Positions 36,322-44,539 of a DNA stretch of 64,000 nucleotides are shown here, one piece after another. This stretch comes from Pseudomonadota bacterium. GTDB taxonomy: Bacteria > Pseudomonadota > Gammaproteobacteria > Pseudomonadales > Oleiphilaceae. The stretch lies in NCBI GenBank assembly GCA_002747395.1, contig PDPE01000025.1, positions 186,001 to 250,000 of the forward strand. The letters run 5' to 3'. The number at the start of each line of letters is the position of its first letter. Position 1 is the stretch's first letter. The notes beneath the pieces are model-generated. The model ran no database searches and was not told the DNA's origin. It saw nothing but the letters and a program-made list of their open reading frames with translations. The translations under genes and the position numbers were made by a program.

Positions 36322-36538
36322 TTTCTATCCTTTCGTTTTCAAGTAGCACAAATTGTCACAGGCGCAGAGTGTAGCAAATTTGTTCTCCCTGCGGCGAATA
36401 AATCATATCATTCCGGCACACAATAATAGTATCATTGCCATTGGTTTAATCGGTGAACAGTGTCTATAGTTTGAGTTCTATCGTTAGACAAACGTTCATT
36501 GATTACCACATGAAAACAATACGACGGAGCAGCGTTCG

Positions 36539-38377
36539 ATGATAAGAAAAACACTACGAGTGCACAACCTGGCCAAATTCCCTTTGGCTGCAGCGATAGC
36601 CGCAACGGTGTCATCGCCGGTCAGTGCGTTTCAATTTTACATGGGGGATGTGGAGGCTTCATTTGATACCACACTTTCTGCCGGTGCAAGCTGGCGGCTT
36701 TCTGACCGTGATACCCGGCAATTGGCTCAGGGAAACCTGGGGCCCGAGTATGGCTACACGACAACAGGTGCTTCCACCAACAACTATGATGATGGCAACT
36801 GGAATTTTGACAAGGGTGATTCCTACTCCCAGTTGATCAAGGGTAACAGTGAGTTGCTTGTCAGTTACGACAACTACGGTGGATTTATCCGGGCAAAGTA
36901 CTGGTATGACTTTAAACTCAAGGATGGAGACCTTGCTACAGATGGTGTCGGTCAGACCCGGCCACTGAACAAGGTTGCCGATGCCAACGCTTCCGGTGCC
37001 TCACTTCTGGACGCCTATGTGTGGGGAGACTTTGATATTGGTGACATGCCGCTAAGCCTGCGGCTTGGCAAGCAGGTTGTCAGTTGGGGGGAAGGGCTTT
37101 TCATTCAGGGCGGTAACTCTGTGATCAACCCGATCGATGTTTCAGCTATCAGGGCACCGGGGGCAGAGCTGAAAGAAGCGTTTATTCCTGTCAATATGCT
37201 GTACACATCGTTGGGTGTGTCGGAAAATGTGTCGCTCGAAGGCTTTGTGCAGCTGGAGTGGGAAAAAACACTGCCGGACGACTGTGGTACGTTTTATTCG
37301 ATGAATGACTTTGGTGCTGATGGCTGCGGCCCCGTACTGCTAGCCGGTCAAATACCTGACAGTCAGGCTTATGCCCAGGGCATTGCAGCTTACCGGTTTG
37401 CCGACCATGAGCCGGATGATACTGACCAGTTTGGTGTCGCAGTGCGCTGGTATGTGCCTGAACTCAATGACTCCGAGCTGGGCTTTTACTTTATCCAGTA
37501 CCACAATCGCTTGCCCATGGTCAGTGGCCAGGTGAATAATTTCCTCACTGGCCAGAACTTTCCCAAATATAATATTGTTTACCCGGAGAAAGTTCAGAAC
37601 TTTGGTGTCAGCTTTAATACCAGCACCGAATCGGGCTGGTCTGTCGCTGGTGAAGTAACCCATAAGCTGGATGTGCCGGTTCAGTGGAACGCGTTTGAAC
37701 TGATTTACGGCGGCCTTTCTTCGAATGCGAGCTTGCTTTATGATCGTGAAGTTGCAAAAGCCGGAGGTGATCCGACGGCTCTTTTTGGAGAGCAACTCGA
37801 TGGTTTTGACCGGTTTGATATCTCCCAGATTCAGTTTACCCTGATCAAGTTTTTCGATCAGGTTGCCGGAGCGAGTCGGTTGACATTTGTGAGCGAGTTC
37901 GGGGCGACCTATATCCATGATTTGCCCGGTTTGGATGAAGCCAGATATGGCCGAGCCGGTACCTTTGGTATCGGGCCGATTGACGCGAGCACCCTGATTG
38001 GCAATCCCGTAAGCTGTGACGGTTCCATCCCCGGCACGGGCCCTGCCAACATCAATATCGCCAACTGCGTTAACGAAGGCTATACCACTGACTTTTCCTG
38101 GGGCTATCGAATGCGGTTTGCGCTGGATTATAACGACGTAGTGGCCGGAGTGAACTTCAGGCCGACTCTGGCATGGTCGCATGATGTTCGCGGTTATTCT
38201 GCAGAACCCGGACCCAACTTTATCGAGGGCAGAAAGGCAATCGGTCTCTCTTTGAAGGCAACCTACCTCAATGCGTATAGTGGTACTATCGGGTACACCA
38301 ACTATTTTGGCGGTGGGCGTTTCAATATGATCAATGATCGAGACAATATTTCAGCCAGTGTTTCGTACTCATTCTAA
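36539..38377 (+). CDS. DUF1302 family outer-membrane protein
   Basis: The 612-aa protein has a signal peptide (FPLAAAIAATVSSPVSA, cut before FQFYMGDV) and a mature part made of alternating beta strands ending in SASVSYSF, as expected for an outer-membrane beta-barrel. The DUF1302 signature is visible: TLSAGASWRLSDRDTRQLAQGN, GDMPLSLRLGKQVVSWGEGLFIQGGNSVINPIDVSAIRAPGAELKE. DUF1302 and DUF1329 genes are paired in many proteobacteria that use hydrophobic or aromatic substrates, often near RND/MMPL pumps; the exact cargo is unknown. The DUF1329 gene follows after 54 bp. Confidence 0.9.
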   Translation: MIRKTLRVHNLAKFPLAAAIAATVSSPVSAFQFYMGDVEASFDTTLSAGASWRLSDRDTRQLAQGNLGPEYGYTTTGASTNNYDDGNWNFDKGDSYSQLIKGNSELLVSYDNYGGFIRAKYWYDFKLKDGDLATDGVGQTRPLNKVADANASGASLLDAYVWGDFDIGDMPLSLRLGKQVVSWGEGLFIQGGNSVINPIDVSAIRAPGAELKEAFIPVNMLYTSLGVSENVSLEGFVQLEWEKTLPDDCGTFYSMNDFGADGCGPVLLAGQIPDSQAYAQGIAAYRFADHEPDDTDQFGVAVRWYVPELNDSELGFYFIQYHNRLPMVSGQVNNFLTGQNFPKYNIVYPEKVQNFGVSFNTSTESGWSVAGEVTHKLDVPVQWNAFELIYGGLSSNASLLYDREVAKAGGDPTALFGEQLDGFDRFDISQIQFTLIKFFDQVAGASRLTFVSEFGATYIHDLPGLDEARYGRAGTFGIGPIDASTLIGNPVSCDGSIPGTGPANINIANCVNEGYTTDFSWGYRMRFALDYNDVVAGVNFRPTLAWSHDVRGYSAEPGPNFIEGRKAIGLSLKATYLNAYSGTIGYTNYFGGGRFNMINDRDNISASVSYSF

Positions 38378-38431
38378 CTGTTTGGTTGAACTTTCTGTTT
38401 GACGAGTGATATTGGTATATAAGGCATAAAA

Positions 38432-39799
38432 ATGAATAGGAATAAAAAATTATTAGCTACCGGGGTGTTGGCCTTTTCCTTTGCGGCAGTCGGAGTACAG
38501 GCAAAGGTGTCATCCGAAGAAGCAGCCAGACTGGGCGCGGAACTGACTCCCATGGGAGCGGAAAAAGCGGGTAATGCAGAAGGAACCATTCCTGAATGGA
38601 CTGGTGGTATCTCCAGCCCCCCATCGAGCTTTGTGCCCGGTTCGGGTTTTTACCCGGATCCGTTTCCCGAGGATAAACCTGTATTTACGATAGATGCATC
38701 CAACATGGATCAGTATGCGGATAAGCTGACTCCGGGCCAGAAAGCGTTGTTACAAAAATATCCAACCTACAAAATGCCTGTGTTCAAAACAAGGCGGACG
38801 GCAAGCTACCCTCAAGAGGTCTATGATGCGGCAAGGAAAAATGCCACTACCGTGACCCTGGTGGAAGGTGGAAACGGCATGTCGATCTTTGAGAAGGCAA
38901 CGCCATTTCCAATCCCCAACAATGCCCTGGAAGTTATCTGGAACCACATTGTTCGGTATCGTGGCGGGTCGAGCAGGCGAAATATCGGGCAGGTAACCCC
39001 CATGGCGAACGGTGATTTCAGTGTGGTGAGGTTCCAGGATGAGGTCACCTGGCGAACCGCGCTGACCGATGCAAACAAGGTGAAAGACGACAATGTGCTG
39101 TTTTACTTTAAACAGGTGGTGACTGCGCCGTCCCGATTGGCGGGTAATGTGCTTCTGGTTCACGAAACCATTGACCAGGTCAAGGAGCCGCGACGAGCCT
39201 GGATTTACAATGCCGGTCAGCGGCGAGTGCGCCGTGCTCCCCAGGTCGCTTATGACGGGCCGGGAACGGCTTCGGACGGGTTGAGAACCTCTGACAACTT
39301 CGATATGTATAACGGGTCGCCTGATCGCTATGACTGGAAGCTGATTGGCAAGACGGAGAAGTATATCCCTTATAATTCGTACCGGATGGCTTCGCCGGAA
39401 ATCACCTATGAGGAGCTTATCACGCCAGGACATCTGAATCAGGACTTTGCCCGCTATGAGCTTCATCGTGTCTGGCAGATAGAGGCGACGGTTAAAAGTG
39501 GCCAGCGACATGTCTATGCGAAACGTGTGTTTTATATAGATGAAGATAGCTGGGCTGCAGCCACCATTGACCATTATGACGGTCGGGGAGAGCTGTGGAG
39601 GGTGGCCGAGGCACACCTGATGTCTTTCTATGATGTGAAAACACTGTGGTATGCAGTGGAAGTGCTGATGGATTTGCAGTCCTCCCGTTATCTCGCTCTG
39701 GGTCTGATGAATGAGGAGAAAAAGCCCTATACCTTCGGTACCAGTGCATCTTCCAAGGATTACAGGCCAGCGGCGTTGCGCAGAGCGGGCAAGCGATAG
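38432..39799 (+). CDS. DUF1329 family periplasmic protein
   Basis: The 455-aa protein has a signal peptide (LLATGVLAFSFAAVGVQA, cut before KVSSEEAARLG). The mature N-terminus reads LTPMGAEKAGNAEGTIPEWTGGI, the typical DUF1329 opening, and the end has LWRVAEAHLMSFYDVKTLWYAVEVLMDLQSSRYLALGL. Family function is unknown. It is constantly paired with DUF1302 barrels, so a carrier or assembly role in moving hydrophobic material is a reasonable inference. A strong terminator follows 41 bp later, closing a two-gene operon. Confidence 0.9.
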   Translation: MNRNKKLLATGVLAFSFAAVGVQAKVSSEEAARLGAELTPMGAEKAGNAEGTIPEWTGGISSPPSSFVPGSGFYPDPFPEDKPVFTIDASNMDQYADKLTPGQKALLQKYPTYKMPVFKTRRTASYPQEVYDAARKNATTVTLVEGGNGMSIFEKATPFPIPNNALEVIWNHIVRYRGGSSRRNIGQVTPMANGDFSVVRFQDEVTWRTALTDANKVKDDNVLFYFKQVVTAPSRLAGNVLLVHETIDQVKEPRRAWIYNAGQRRVRRAPQVAYDGPGTASDGLRTSDNFDMYNGSPDRYDWKLIGKTEKYIPYNSYRMASPEITYEELITPGHLNQDFARYELHRVWQIEATVKSGQRHVYAKRVFYIDEDSWAAATIDHYDGRGELWRVAEAHLMSFYDVKTLWYAVEVLMDLQSSRYLALGLMNEEKKPYTFGTSASSKDYRPAALRRAGKR

Positions 39800-39840
39800 C
39801 CGAACTGCAACTTGTGCCTTTTATAAGGTAAAAAAGGAAG

Positions 39841-39880
39841 AAAAATGCCAACCCTTTCCAGGTTGGCATTTTTCGTTGTT
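39841..39880. terminator. Strong terminator after the DUF1302-DUF1329 operon
   Basis: A 10-bp GC-containing stem AATGCCAACC/GGTTGGCATT with a 7-nt loop, extended by A/T pairs to about 13 bp, is followed by TTTCGTT on the plus strand. The run of A on the left arm lets it work for the opposite strand as well, which suits the convergent lipoprotein gene. Confidence 0.85.
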
Positions 39881-39964
39881 TGGAAAAGAAATTATTGTAA
39901 AAAGCACTCGACCTTACCCGGCACTCTTGCTTTTCTTTTTATCTTCTTATCTTCCTGGTACGGA

Positions 39965-40282
39965 CTACTCACTTCTGTGAGGCAGTGAGTCTTCAGATGT
40001 GTTGTAGGTGTAGGATTTTACAACGCCGTTATCATCAAATTTTATAAACAGGTCTTCCGACCGCAGGGGGTTAAATGCGGAGTACTGATAGTGCGCATAG
40101 GTCCAGGTAACCAACCCGTTCTCCAGACCTCTTCTCCAGGGGGGGCCAAATAATTGTTGTACCTGTTCACGGGTTGTTTTTCCTGACTCAATCTGGAATA
40201 TATTACCGGATTCAAACGTTTTTCCTACATTGGCGCATGCCTGCAGCAGACATATCAGGCCGGTTATGCATACCTTTTTCAT
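39965..40282 (-). CDS. Small lipoprotein with BamE/SmpA-like domain
   Basis: The 105-aa precursor has a lipobox ICLLQAC near residues 11-17 (lipid on Cys). It then has a BamE/OmlA-like body: FQIESGKTTREQVQQLFGPPWRRGLENGLVTWTYAHYQYS. The pattern G-x-T-x-x-x-V-x-x-L-x-G-x-P is the shared core of SmpA/OmlA proteins. It is probably not BamE itself, which has a conserved longer sequence and a different neighbourhood. Its ATG overlaps the stop of the DUF1232 gene (TAATG), so the two are translated together. Function unknown. Confidence 0.8.
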   Translation of the reverse strand: MKKVCITGLICLLQACANVGKTFESGNIFQIESGKTTREQVQQLFGPPWRRGLENGLVTWTYAHYQYSAFNPLRSEDLFIKFDDNGVVKSYTYNTSEDSLPHRSE

Positions 40283-40743
40283 TACTGTTTATCCTGAGTG
40301 GGGTCGTTATCCTGAGCGAGGTCTTTATCCTGAATGGAATCAATTGTCTCTGAATCTAGAGGCTTGCCGAATAGCCTCTCCGTTTGTTCCTGTGCTTTTT
40401 TCTTTAACTCCGGTGTGATATGAGCCGCGATGGTGCCGATCGCAGCGACCATTATGGATAGGTCATCAGTATATCCGAGAATTGGTGTTAAATCGGGTAT
40501 TGCATCTATCAGCGTGACAAAATACCCCAGGGCACCCAGTATCACGCCTTTGGCCCAGGAGGGAGTTTCCTCCGCCCTGGCTGTGTGGTAGAGAACCAGT
40601 GAGTAAAATACGGCTTTTTGCCCGGCCGATTGAAATGCAGAACCGATTTTACTCCAGAATCGGATTTCATTGAATGACCCTGTGTCGTTATTGGTTTCGT
40701 GCCCTTCTTGCAAGGCAGTTTTTTCATCCTGTTGTTTGTTCAT
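40282..40743 (-). CDS. DUF1232 (YkvA-like) membrane-associated protein
   Basis: The 153-aa protein has the DUF1232 core in the middle: GVILGALGYFVTLIDAIPDLTPILGYTDDLSIMVAAIGTIAAHI. Here the pattern Y-x-x-x-P-x-D-x-x-P and the hydrophobic helix are diagnostic. The family is widespread and of unknown function. The last 19 residues (QDKDLA, QDNDPT, QDKQ) come from an 18-bp in-frame repeat and look like a disordered acidic tail added by duplication. It is coupled to the small lipoprotein gene downstream. Confidence 0.85.
   Translation of the reverse strand: MNKQQDEKTALQEGHETNNDTGSFNEIRFWSKIGSAFQSAGQKAVFYSLVLYHTARAEETPSWAKGVILGALGYFVTLIDAIPDLTPILGYTDDLSIMVAAIGTIAAHITPELKKKAQEQTERLFGKPLDSETIDSIQDKDLAQDNDPTQDKQ
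40289..40342 (-). repeat. 18-bp in-frame tandem repeat, 3 units, at the 3' end of the DUF1232 gene
   Basis: On the plus strand each unit begins TTATCCTGA (units at 40289, 40307, 40325). On the coding strand they encode QDKDLA, QDNDPT and QDKQ-like hexapeptides directly before the stop codon. Confidence 0.9.
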
Positions 40744-40791
40744 GGTTCCGGCCTGTATCTGTTGTTGGTGATAGGATATGAGTGATATCTC

Positions 40792-43086
40792 TCAGCTTCG
40801 AGGCAGCGACAGGTTTCTCATGCCCAGGAGCAGACCGATACGGTTGCCGTGCCTGGCGAGCAGTTGCAGTGTTTCGCTGTTCTTTGAGATGAAACCCTTT
40901 ACTGAAAATGGCTGACCATCAATATTGCCAAAGTCAATTTGCAATAACCCTTCCTCAACAATAACCATACCTGTTGGTGGTGAAGCGGTTGGCCGATTCT
41001 TTCTCAAGCCGGTCGCCTCCATCGTTATTGTATTCTGAGACGCAGACGCACTTTGCAAGTGGAGTGTCGCGACACTGTTTTCATCAATACTGATCGAGCT
41101 GCCATTATAGGTGGTGAGTTCACTCGACTCAGCATGAATGCCCAGAGTGTGCCCCTGAATCTGGTATTCTACATTTGCCAGTGAGCCAATCGAGTGCTCT
41201 GTTTCCGTCGCCAGGATCAATCCTTGTGACTTTGCAGTGGAACTGACAAACGCCATTTTTTGCCCCTGGGGGTTGGCAGCTCCGGTTGCGTACTCCGTAC
41301 CGGAATCAAGCAGCTGTACCCTGCCAAGATGTTTGTCCACCAGCGCTTTCAAACCGGAGTCATATACGGTAGACGCGGCCGACTCAAGCTGGAGATCAAA
41401 TACGCCGGGGGGCGATATTGCCAATGGTTGAGCAATTTGCTGACGGTTTCGCGAGATTTCCAGTTTCTGATAAAAGCCGGTATCAGACAGATCAACCGGG
41501 CCGGAAAAGATACTCCCCCGGTTGATCTGCCAGCGTGACAGCTCCACGGAAAAGCTCAGGGGAGTATCGCTGTCAGCATCGAGTTTTTGTTCCAGTGCGA
41601 CAACCCCAAAGGTCTTTCCGTTGGTGGCAGTGATGATATCGACGGGTTCGGAGCCGGCTTCAAGATGGAGTATGTAGTTGAATTCGGAGGTGTTTTCGAC
41701 AATCCGGTTTCTCTGGTAGTCTTTGTTGCCAAGCTCGGTCAGGTCATAGATTCGCCCGGTACTTGCGGGCGCTGACATCAAATAGCTGCGTTCAATGTCG
41801 CCATACAGACTGGTAAACAGGGGGTTGGTCAGCCAGCCGCGAACAGAGTCGCTGCCTTTTCCTGTGATCGTTTGATACGGAGTTTCCGTCAAATTGAGAA
41901 ACCCTTTGGTATTGATATAGGAGTTGGAGGGGGCAGATGCAAAAGAGTTGATTTCATCTGTTGTATTCTCGTTGGTAATGAATGAACCGGAGTCAGGCTG
42001 GCCGAGTGAAAGTCTGATATAGGGTAAGTCGCCAAACACTGACCGGGTGGTGATCGTTGTTTTAATGCCGGTTTCATCAAGATTGGGGTAGATATATTCG
42101 GTGCTGCCATCAGCCAAACGGTTTGTCGCCGGAGTGGATGTACGATTAAACAGAACGCTGCCGCCGTCGGGTTGTTCGGGTTCTCTTTGGCCCAGCCCCA
42201 GTGAAAAGAATACCGAGTTGAAAGGGGTCGTTTTTGTTTCAAGGAGATCGGTAAATTCCAGTGGCGCACTGATGGCTTGAATAAAGCCTTTGTCCAGCAC
42301 ACTGGCAATCCCCGCCTCGACAAAGGTCTGAAAGCTGCTGATATTGGCAAGGAAGGTTCTGGCTTCCAATGCGGACAGTTGTTCGGGAATCAGGATATCG
42401 AAGTTCTGGGCGTTCTGTGTAACGCCCGACCAGAGTAACAGGCGTGCTTCATGCTGGTTTTCACACCCGAATTCCCTGCCGCAAGGAGTCAGCCCGGAAA
42501 GTGTCATGCCCTGGTTTTGAACCGCTCTGAATAGCTGTTCAATCAGGTAAGTGGAAACAATATTGACTTTGATGGTTTTCCGGTTACTGATCAGAGGCGC
42601 CCATAGCAGTGTGCCATTTTCCAGTTGGGCCCTGATTACTACATCGATCCTGGCAGGAATGGAAACTGCGTCATCGAAAAGAATGCTGTAGGTGCCGTCA
42701 TTGTTTTCACGTGTCGAGTAATTCAGCCTGACAGATGAGCTGGAGGTGATGCCAAAGGAGCTGGTGACCTGATGAACAGAGAGGTTTCGCACCCTGACCC
42801 TTTCCAGCCCGTTGAACGCATATGTACTGGCCGGAGTCAGCGCCTTGAACAGGGAGCGATGCCAACTTGCAAGCAGACCTTCCGTTGCCTGCACGGATAC
42901 GACCACTTCGTTGGTGCCGGGGTTGGGTTGCCCGGTTGAGTTGTCTGGCGTTTCAAACGGTTCATCAGACGGCGGGGGGAAGGAGTTTTCCGTACTCCTG
43001 GCACCGGAACTCGGGGCGTTGCCATCAGCACAGCCCATTAGCAACAGAGTGACCAGAAAGAACAGTGAAAGAAGTCGGGTTGTCAT
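40792..43086 (-). CDS. Large lipoprotein of unknown function
   Basis: The 764-aa precursor begins MTTRLLSLFFLVTLLLMGC, a signal peptide with lipobox LLMGC (Cys at about 19), followed by a Ser/Pro/Asn-rich linker (SFPPPSDEPFETPDNSTGQPNPG). The rest is rich in beta strands, with several repeated phrases of the type IYDLTELGNKD or VDLSDTGFYQKLEIS. I do not recognise a family. The ATG at 43086 is chosen because the upstream GTG adds a hydrophilic stretch in front of the signal peptide. It is likely anchored in the outer membrane. It is transcribed toward the DUF1232 gene, 48 bp away, and both may share a transcript. Confidence 0.75.
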   Translation of the reverse strand: MTTRLLSLFFLVTLLLMGCADGNAPSSGARSTENSFPPPSDEPFETPDNSTGQPNPGTNEVVVSVQATEGLLASWHRSLFKALTPASTYAFNGLERVRVRNLSVHQVTSSFGITSSSSVRLNYSTRENNDGTYSILFDDAVSIPARIDVVIRAQLENGTLLWAPLISNRKTIKVNIVSTYLIEQLFRAVQNQGMTLSGLTPCGREFGCENQHEARLLLWSGVTQNAQNFDILIPEQLSALEARTFLANISSFQTFVEAGIASVLDKGFIQAISAPLEFTDLLETKTTPFNSVFFSLGLGQREPEQPDGGSVLFNRTSTPATNRLADGSTEYIYPNLDETGIKTTITTRSVFGDLPYIRLSLGQPDSGSFITNENTTDEINSFASAPSNSYINTKGFLNLTETPYQTITGKGSDSVRGWLTNPLFTSLYGDIERSYLMSAPASTGRIYDLTELGNKDYQRNRIVENTSEFNYILHLEAGSEPVDIITATNGKTFGVVALEQKLDADSDTPLSFSVELSRWQINRGSIFSGPVDLSDTGFYQKLEISRNRQQIAQPLAISPPGVFDLQLESAASTVYDSGLKALVDKHLGRVQLLDSGTEYATGAANPQGQKMAFVSSTAKSQGLILATETEHSIGSLANVEYQIQGHTLGIHAESSELTTYNGSSISIDENSVATLHLQSASASQNTITMEATGLRKNRPTASPPTGMVIVEEGLLQIDFGNIDGQPFSVKGFISKNSETLQLLARHGNRIGLLLGMRNLSLPRS

Positions 43087-43229
43087 CGCAGGCGACCTGT
43101 ATTTGTCTTGATTCTCCACAGAATAGGCGAGTTTGGTAGAAAGTTTAACCCGCTTTTAGTGGAATTGTGAATCGGTAGTGGGGTTATGAGTCATTATGGC
43201 TTTGGTGAATCACCCAAAAGCGGCTTCCC

Positions 43230-43264
43230 GCTGTCTGTTCAGAGCCTTCGGCTGTCTGTTCAGA
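43230..43264 (-). repeat. Direct repeat GCTGTCTGTTCAGA, 2 copies, at the 3' end of the YfaZ-like gene
   Basis: Identical 14-bp copies start at 43230 and 43251 (period 21 bp). The second copy contains the stop codon of the YfaZ-like gene on the minus strand; the first copy lies just beyond it. Confidence 0.85.
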
Positions 43265-43850
43265 AATGGAGGCTCACGCCAAGATAAAAGCTCGAATCGA
43301 GGGTTTGGCTTTTGCTGTTCTCCATGCCCGACTTGATATAGCGATAGCCCAGTTTTACGTCTGCATTCTGAATCATTCGGTAGCGGCTCTCCAATTCCAG
43401 CCAGCCAATGCCCTCTGCATCATCAAAGGAGGTGATAGAGGGAGCATAGTGCAGAGAACCCATCACAGAAAGTCCGGGCACTTCGGGAATATTGATGACA
43501 GCAAAACCACCGAGTCCAAGGCCGTGGCCATCAATATTTTTTTGATGAAAACCCACTCCGCGGATACCAATGCCTGTGGTCGTGGGCAGGTTGCCAATGG
43601 CGGTTTGCCCCTGGGCATGTGCATCCAGGTGGTAAACATGGCGAGCACCCTGGTGATACAGATAACCGGCAGAAAAACTCGCTTTGGACACATCCGGGGA
43701 GGCTGACAATTTGATATAGGCAGAGTCATCGCTCAGGGTAAACACGGTTTCAATGGCCTGAGCGGAGGAAATGCCTGCGCACAATGTAACGGTTGTACAA
43801 AGCAGATACCGGGTAAAAAATGACGAAAGTGAGTGGTGGTGTGTGTGCAT
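43260..43850 (-). CDS. YfaZ-like outer-membrane protein
   Basis: The 196-aa protein has a signal peptide (LLCTTVTLCAGISSAQA, cut before IETVFTLS). It then has an eight-strand-like beta pattern with GIGIRGVGFHQKNIDGHGLGLGGFAVINIPEVPGLSVMGSLHYAPSITSFDDAEGIGWLELESRYRM, close to the YfaZ family of small outer-membrane proteins. The chain ends in SFYLGVSLHF, with a terminal aromatic residue as in assembled barrels. GAGG lies 7 nt before the ATG. Only 23 bp further upstream is a perfect (ATTTTCCG)4 repeat, so expression may vary with repeat number. Function unknown. Confidence 0.8.
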   Translation of the reverse strand: MHTHHHSLSSFFTRYLLCTTVTLCAGISSAQAIETVFTLSDDSAYIKLSASPDVSKASFSAGYLYHQGARHVYHLDAHAQGQTAIGNLPTTTGIGIRGVGFHQKNIDGHGLGLGGFAVINIPEVPGLSVMGSLHYAPSITSFDDAEGIGWLELESRYRMIQNADVKLGYRYIKSGMENSKSQTLDSSFYLGVSLHF

Positions 43851-43872
43851 CCTGAAACCTCAAATACTTTTT

Positions 43873-43904
43873 ATTTTCCGATTTTCCGATTTTCCGATTT
43901 TCCG
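43873..43904. repeat. Perfect 8-bp microsatellite (ATTTTCCG)4 in the leader of the YfaZ-like gene
   Basis: Four identical units from 43873 to 43904 lie 23-54 bp upstream of the start codon on the minus strand (CGGAAAAT read in the gene direction). Eight base pairs is not a multiple of three, but the array is outside the coding region. Confidence 0.95.
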
Positions 43905-44010
43905 GACGAGGATGGTATCGCTCTCCTCCTGTTGGCACAAGTTAAACCCGATTTAGAATTGGCAGGCCGTTCATTGTCGTCGTCAGTCTGCAATCAATGG
44001 TCGAAAGCGC

Positions 44011-44343
44011 TCAGTTGTCGAAAGCGTTGCCAAGGTCGCTGATTTCTTTGCTGATACCGTCGCAAACGATATCGCATAAATCGAATACAAATGGTGCACC
44101 AATCGAGAAAAATGCCTGATTGCTTTCCTGACGGCGCTTCACCAGCCCCGCATTGCGCAATGCTGATAAATGCTTGGATATATTGGGTTGGCTGGCATTT
44201 GTCTCGGCGACAAGTTGAGATACGGATTTTTCACCATTTTGCATTGCGTGGAGCAGGGTGAGTCGCATCGGGTCGCCAAGCAGTTTGAATCGCATTGCTA
44301 TCAATTCCAGGGCTTGAGGTGACAGTTTGTTGTCTGTGGTCAT
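44011..44343 (-). CDS. ArsR/SmtB-family transcriptional repressor
   Basis: The 110-aa winged helix protein has the family core FKLLGDPMRLTLLHAMQNGEKSVSQLVAETNASQPNISKHLSALRNAGLVKRRQESNQAFFSI, with recognition helix ASQPNISKHLSAL at residues 50-62. Two cysteines, Cys90 and Cys94 (FDLCDIVCDGI), lie in the C-terminal helix and are the likely sensing residues, for a metal ion, arsenite-like compound or a thiol/sulfide signal. The classical ELCVCDL metal site in the recognition helix is absent. It faces away from the MMPL operon with a dyad operator between them, so it most likely represses that operon. Confidence 0.92.
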   Translation of the reverse strand: MTTDNKLSPQALELIAMRFKLLGDPMRLTLLHAMQNGEKSVSQLVAETNASQPNISKHLSALRNAGLVKRRQESNQAFFSIGAPFVFDLCDIVCDGISKEISDLGNAFDN

Positions 44344-44414
44344 GGTGCGAACTCTCGTTTAATGAACTCGATGCGGTTGGGCAGCAAATTATACAGAAAA
44401 GAATAAAATTTTTC

Positions 44415-44443
44415 TTGATCATATAACTATTTGGTTATATAGT
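44415..44443 (+). promoter_or_regulatory. Sigma-70 promoter of the MMPL operon, overlapped by the ArsR operator
   Basis: TTGATC, a 17-nt spacer and TATAGT: both boxes are near consensus with the ideal spacing. The operator dyad lies in the spacer and covers the -10 box, so a bound repressor would block polymerase. The start codon at 44540 gives a leader of about 90 nt. On the other strand ATTATA at 44388-44393 (TATAAT) is a candidate -10 for arsR. Confidence 0.7.
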
Positions 44444-44446
44444 TAT
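44423..44446. promoter_or_regulatory. ArsR-type operator dyad
   Basis: A perfect inverted repeat ATAACTAT/ATAGTTAT with an 8-nt spacer (TTGGTTAT). ArsR/SmtB proteins bind AT-rich dyads of this kind. It is 80 bp from the arsR start codon and 94 bp from the MMPL start codon, and covers the MMPL promoter. Confidence 0.75.
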
Positions 44447-44481
44447 CGTATTCAAACACTTTTTCATTGTTTGTTTGGGTC

Positions 44482-44508
44482 ATGCAGTTCATGCAGTTCA
44501 TGCAGTTC
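44482..44508 (+). repeat. Perfect 9-bp repeat (ATGCAGTTC)3 in the MMPL leader
   Basis: Three identical units run from 44482 to 44508. They form a small upstream ORF MQFMQFMQFNEL ending at TAA 44520, 20 bp before the MMPL start codon. In the frame of the MMPL gene the same bases would read SCSSCSSCS, but that needs the unlikely TTG start at 44471. Confidence 0.9.
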
Positions 44509-44539
44509 AACGAGTTATAACAAGACGCAGGTACTACAA

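Noticed and set aside
36470-36510. TetR-like dyad around ACAAACGTTCATTGA before the DUF1302 gene
   Set aside because: The symmetry is too weak to call an operator and no TetR gene is adjacent.
37340-38182. 280-aa minus-strand ORF in the DUF1302 gene
   Set aside because: Shadow frame.
38750-39616. 288-aa minus-strand ORF in the DUF1329 gene
   Set aside because: Shadow frame; the plus-strand protein has a signal peptide and family motifs.
44471-44539. N-terminal extension of the MMPL protein (MFGSCSSCSSCSS)
   Set aside because: Needs a TTG start with no ribosome site and is only the translation of a 9-bp repeat; the ATG at 44540 directly precedes the normal N-terminus.
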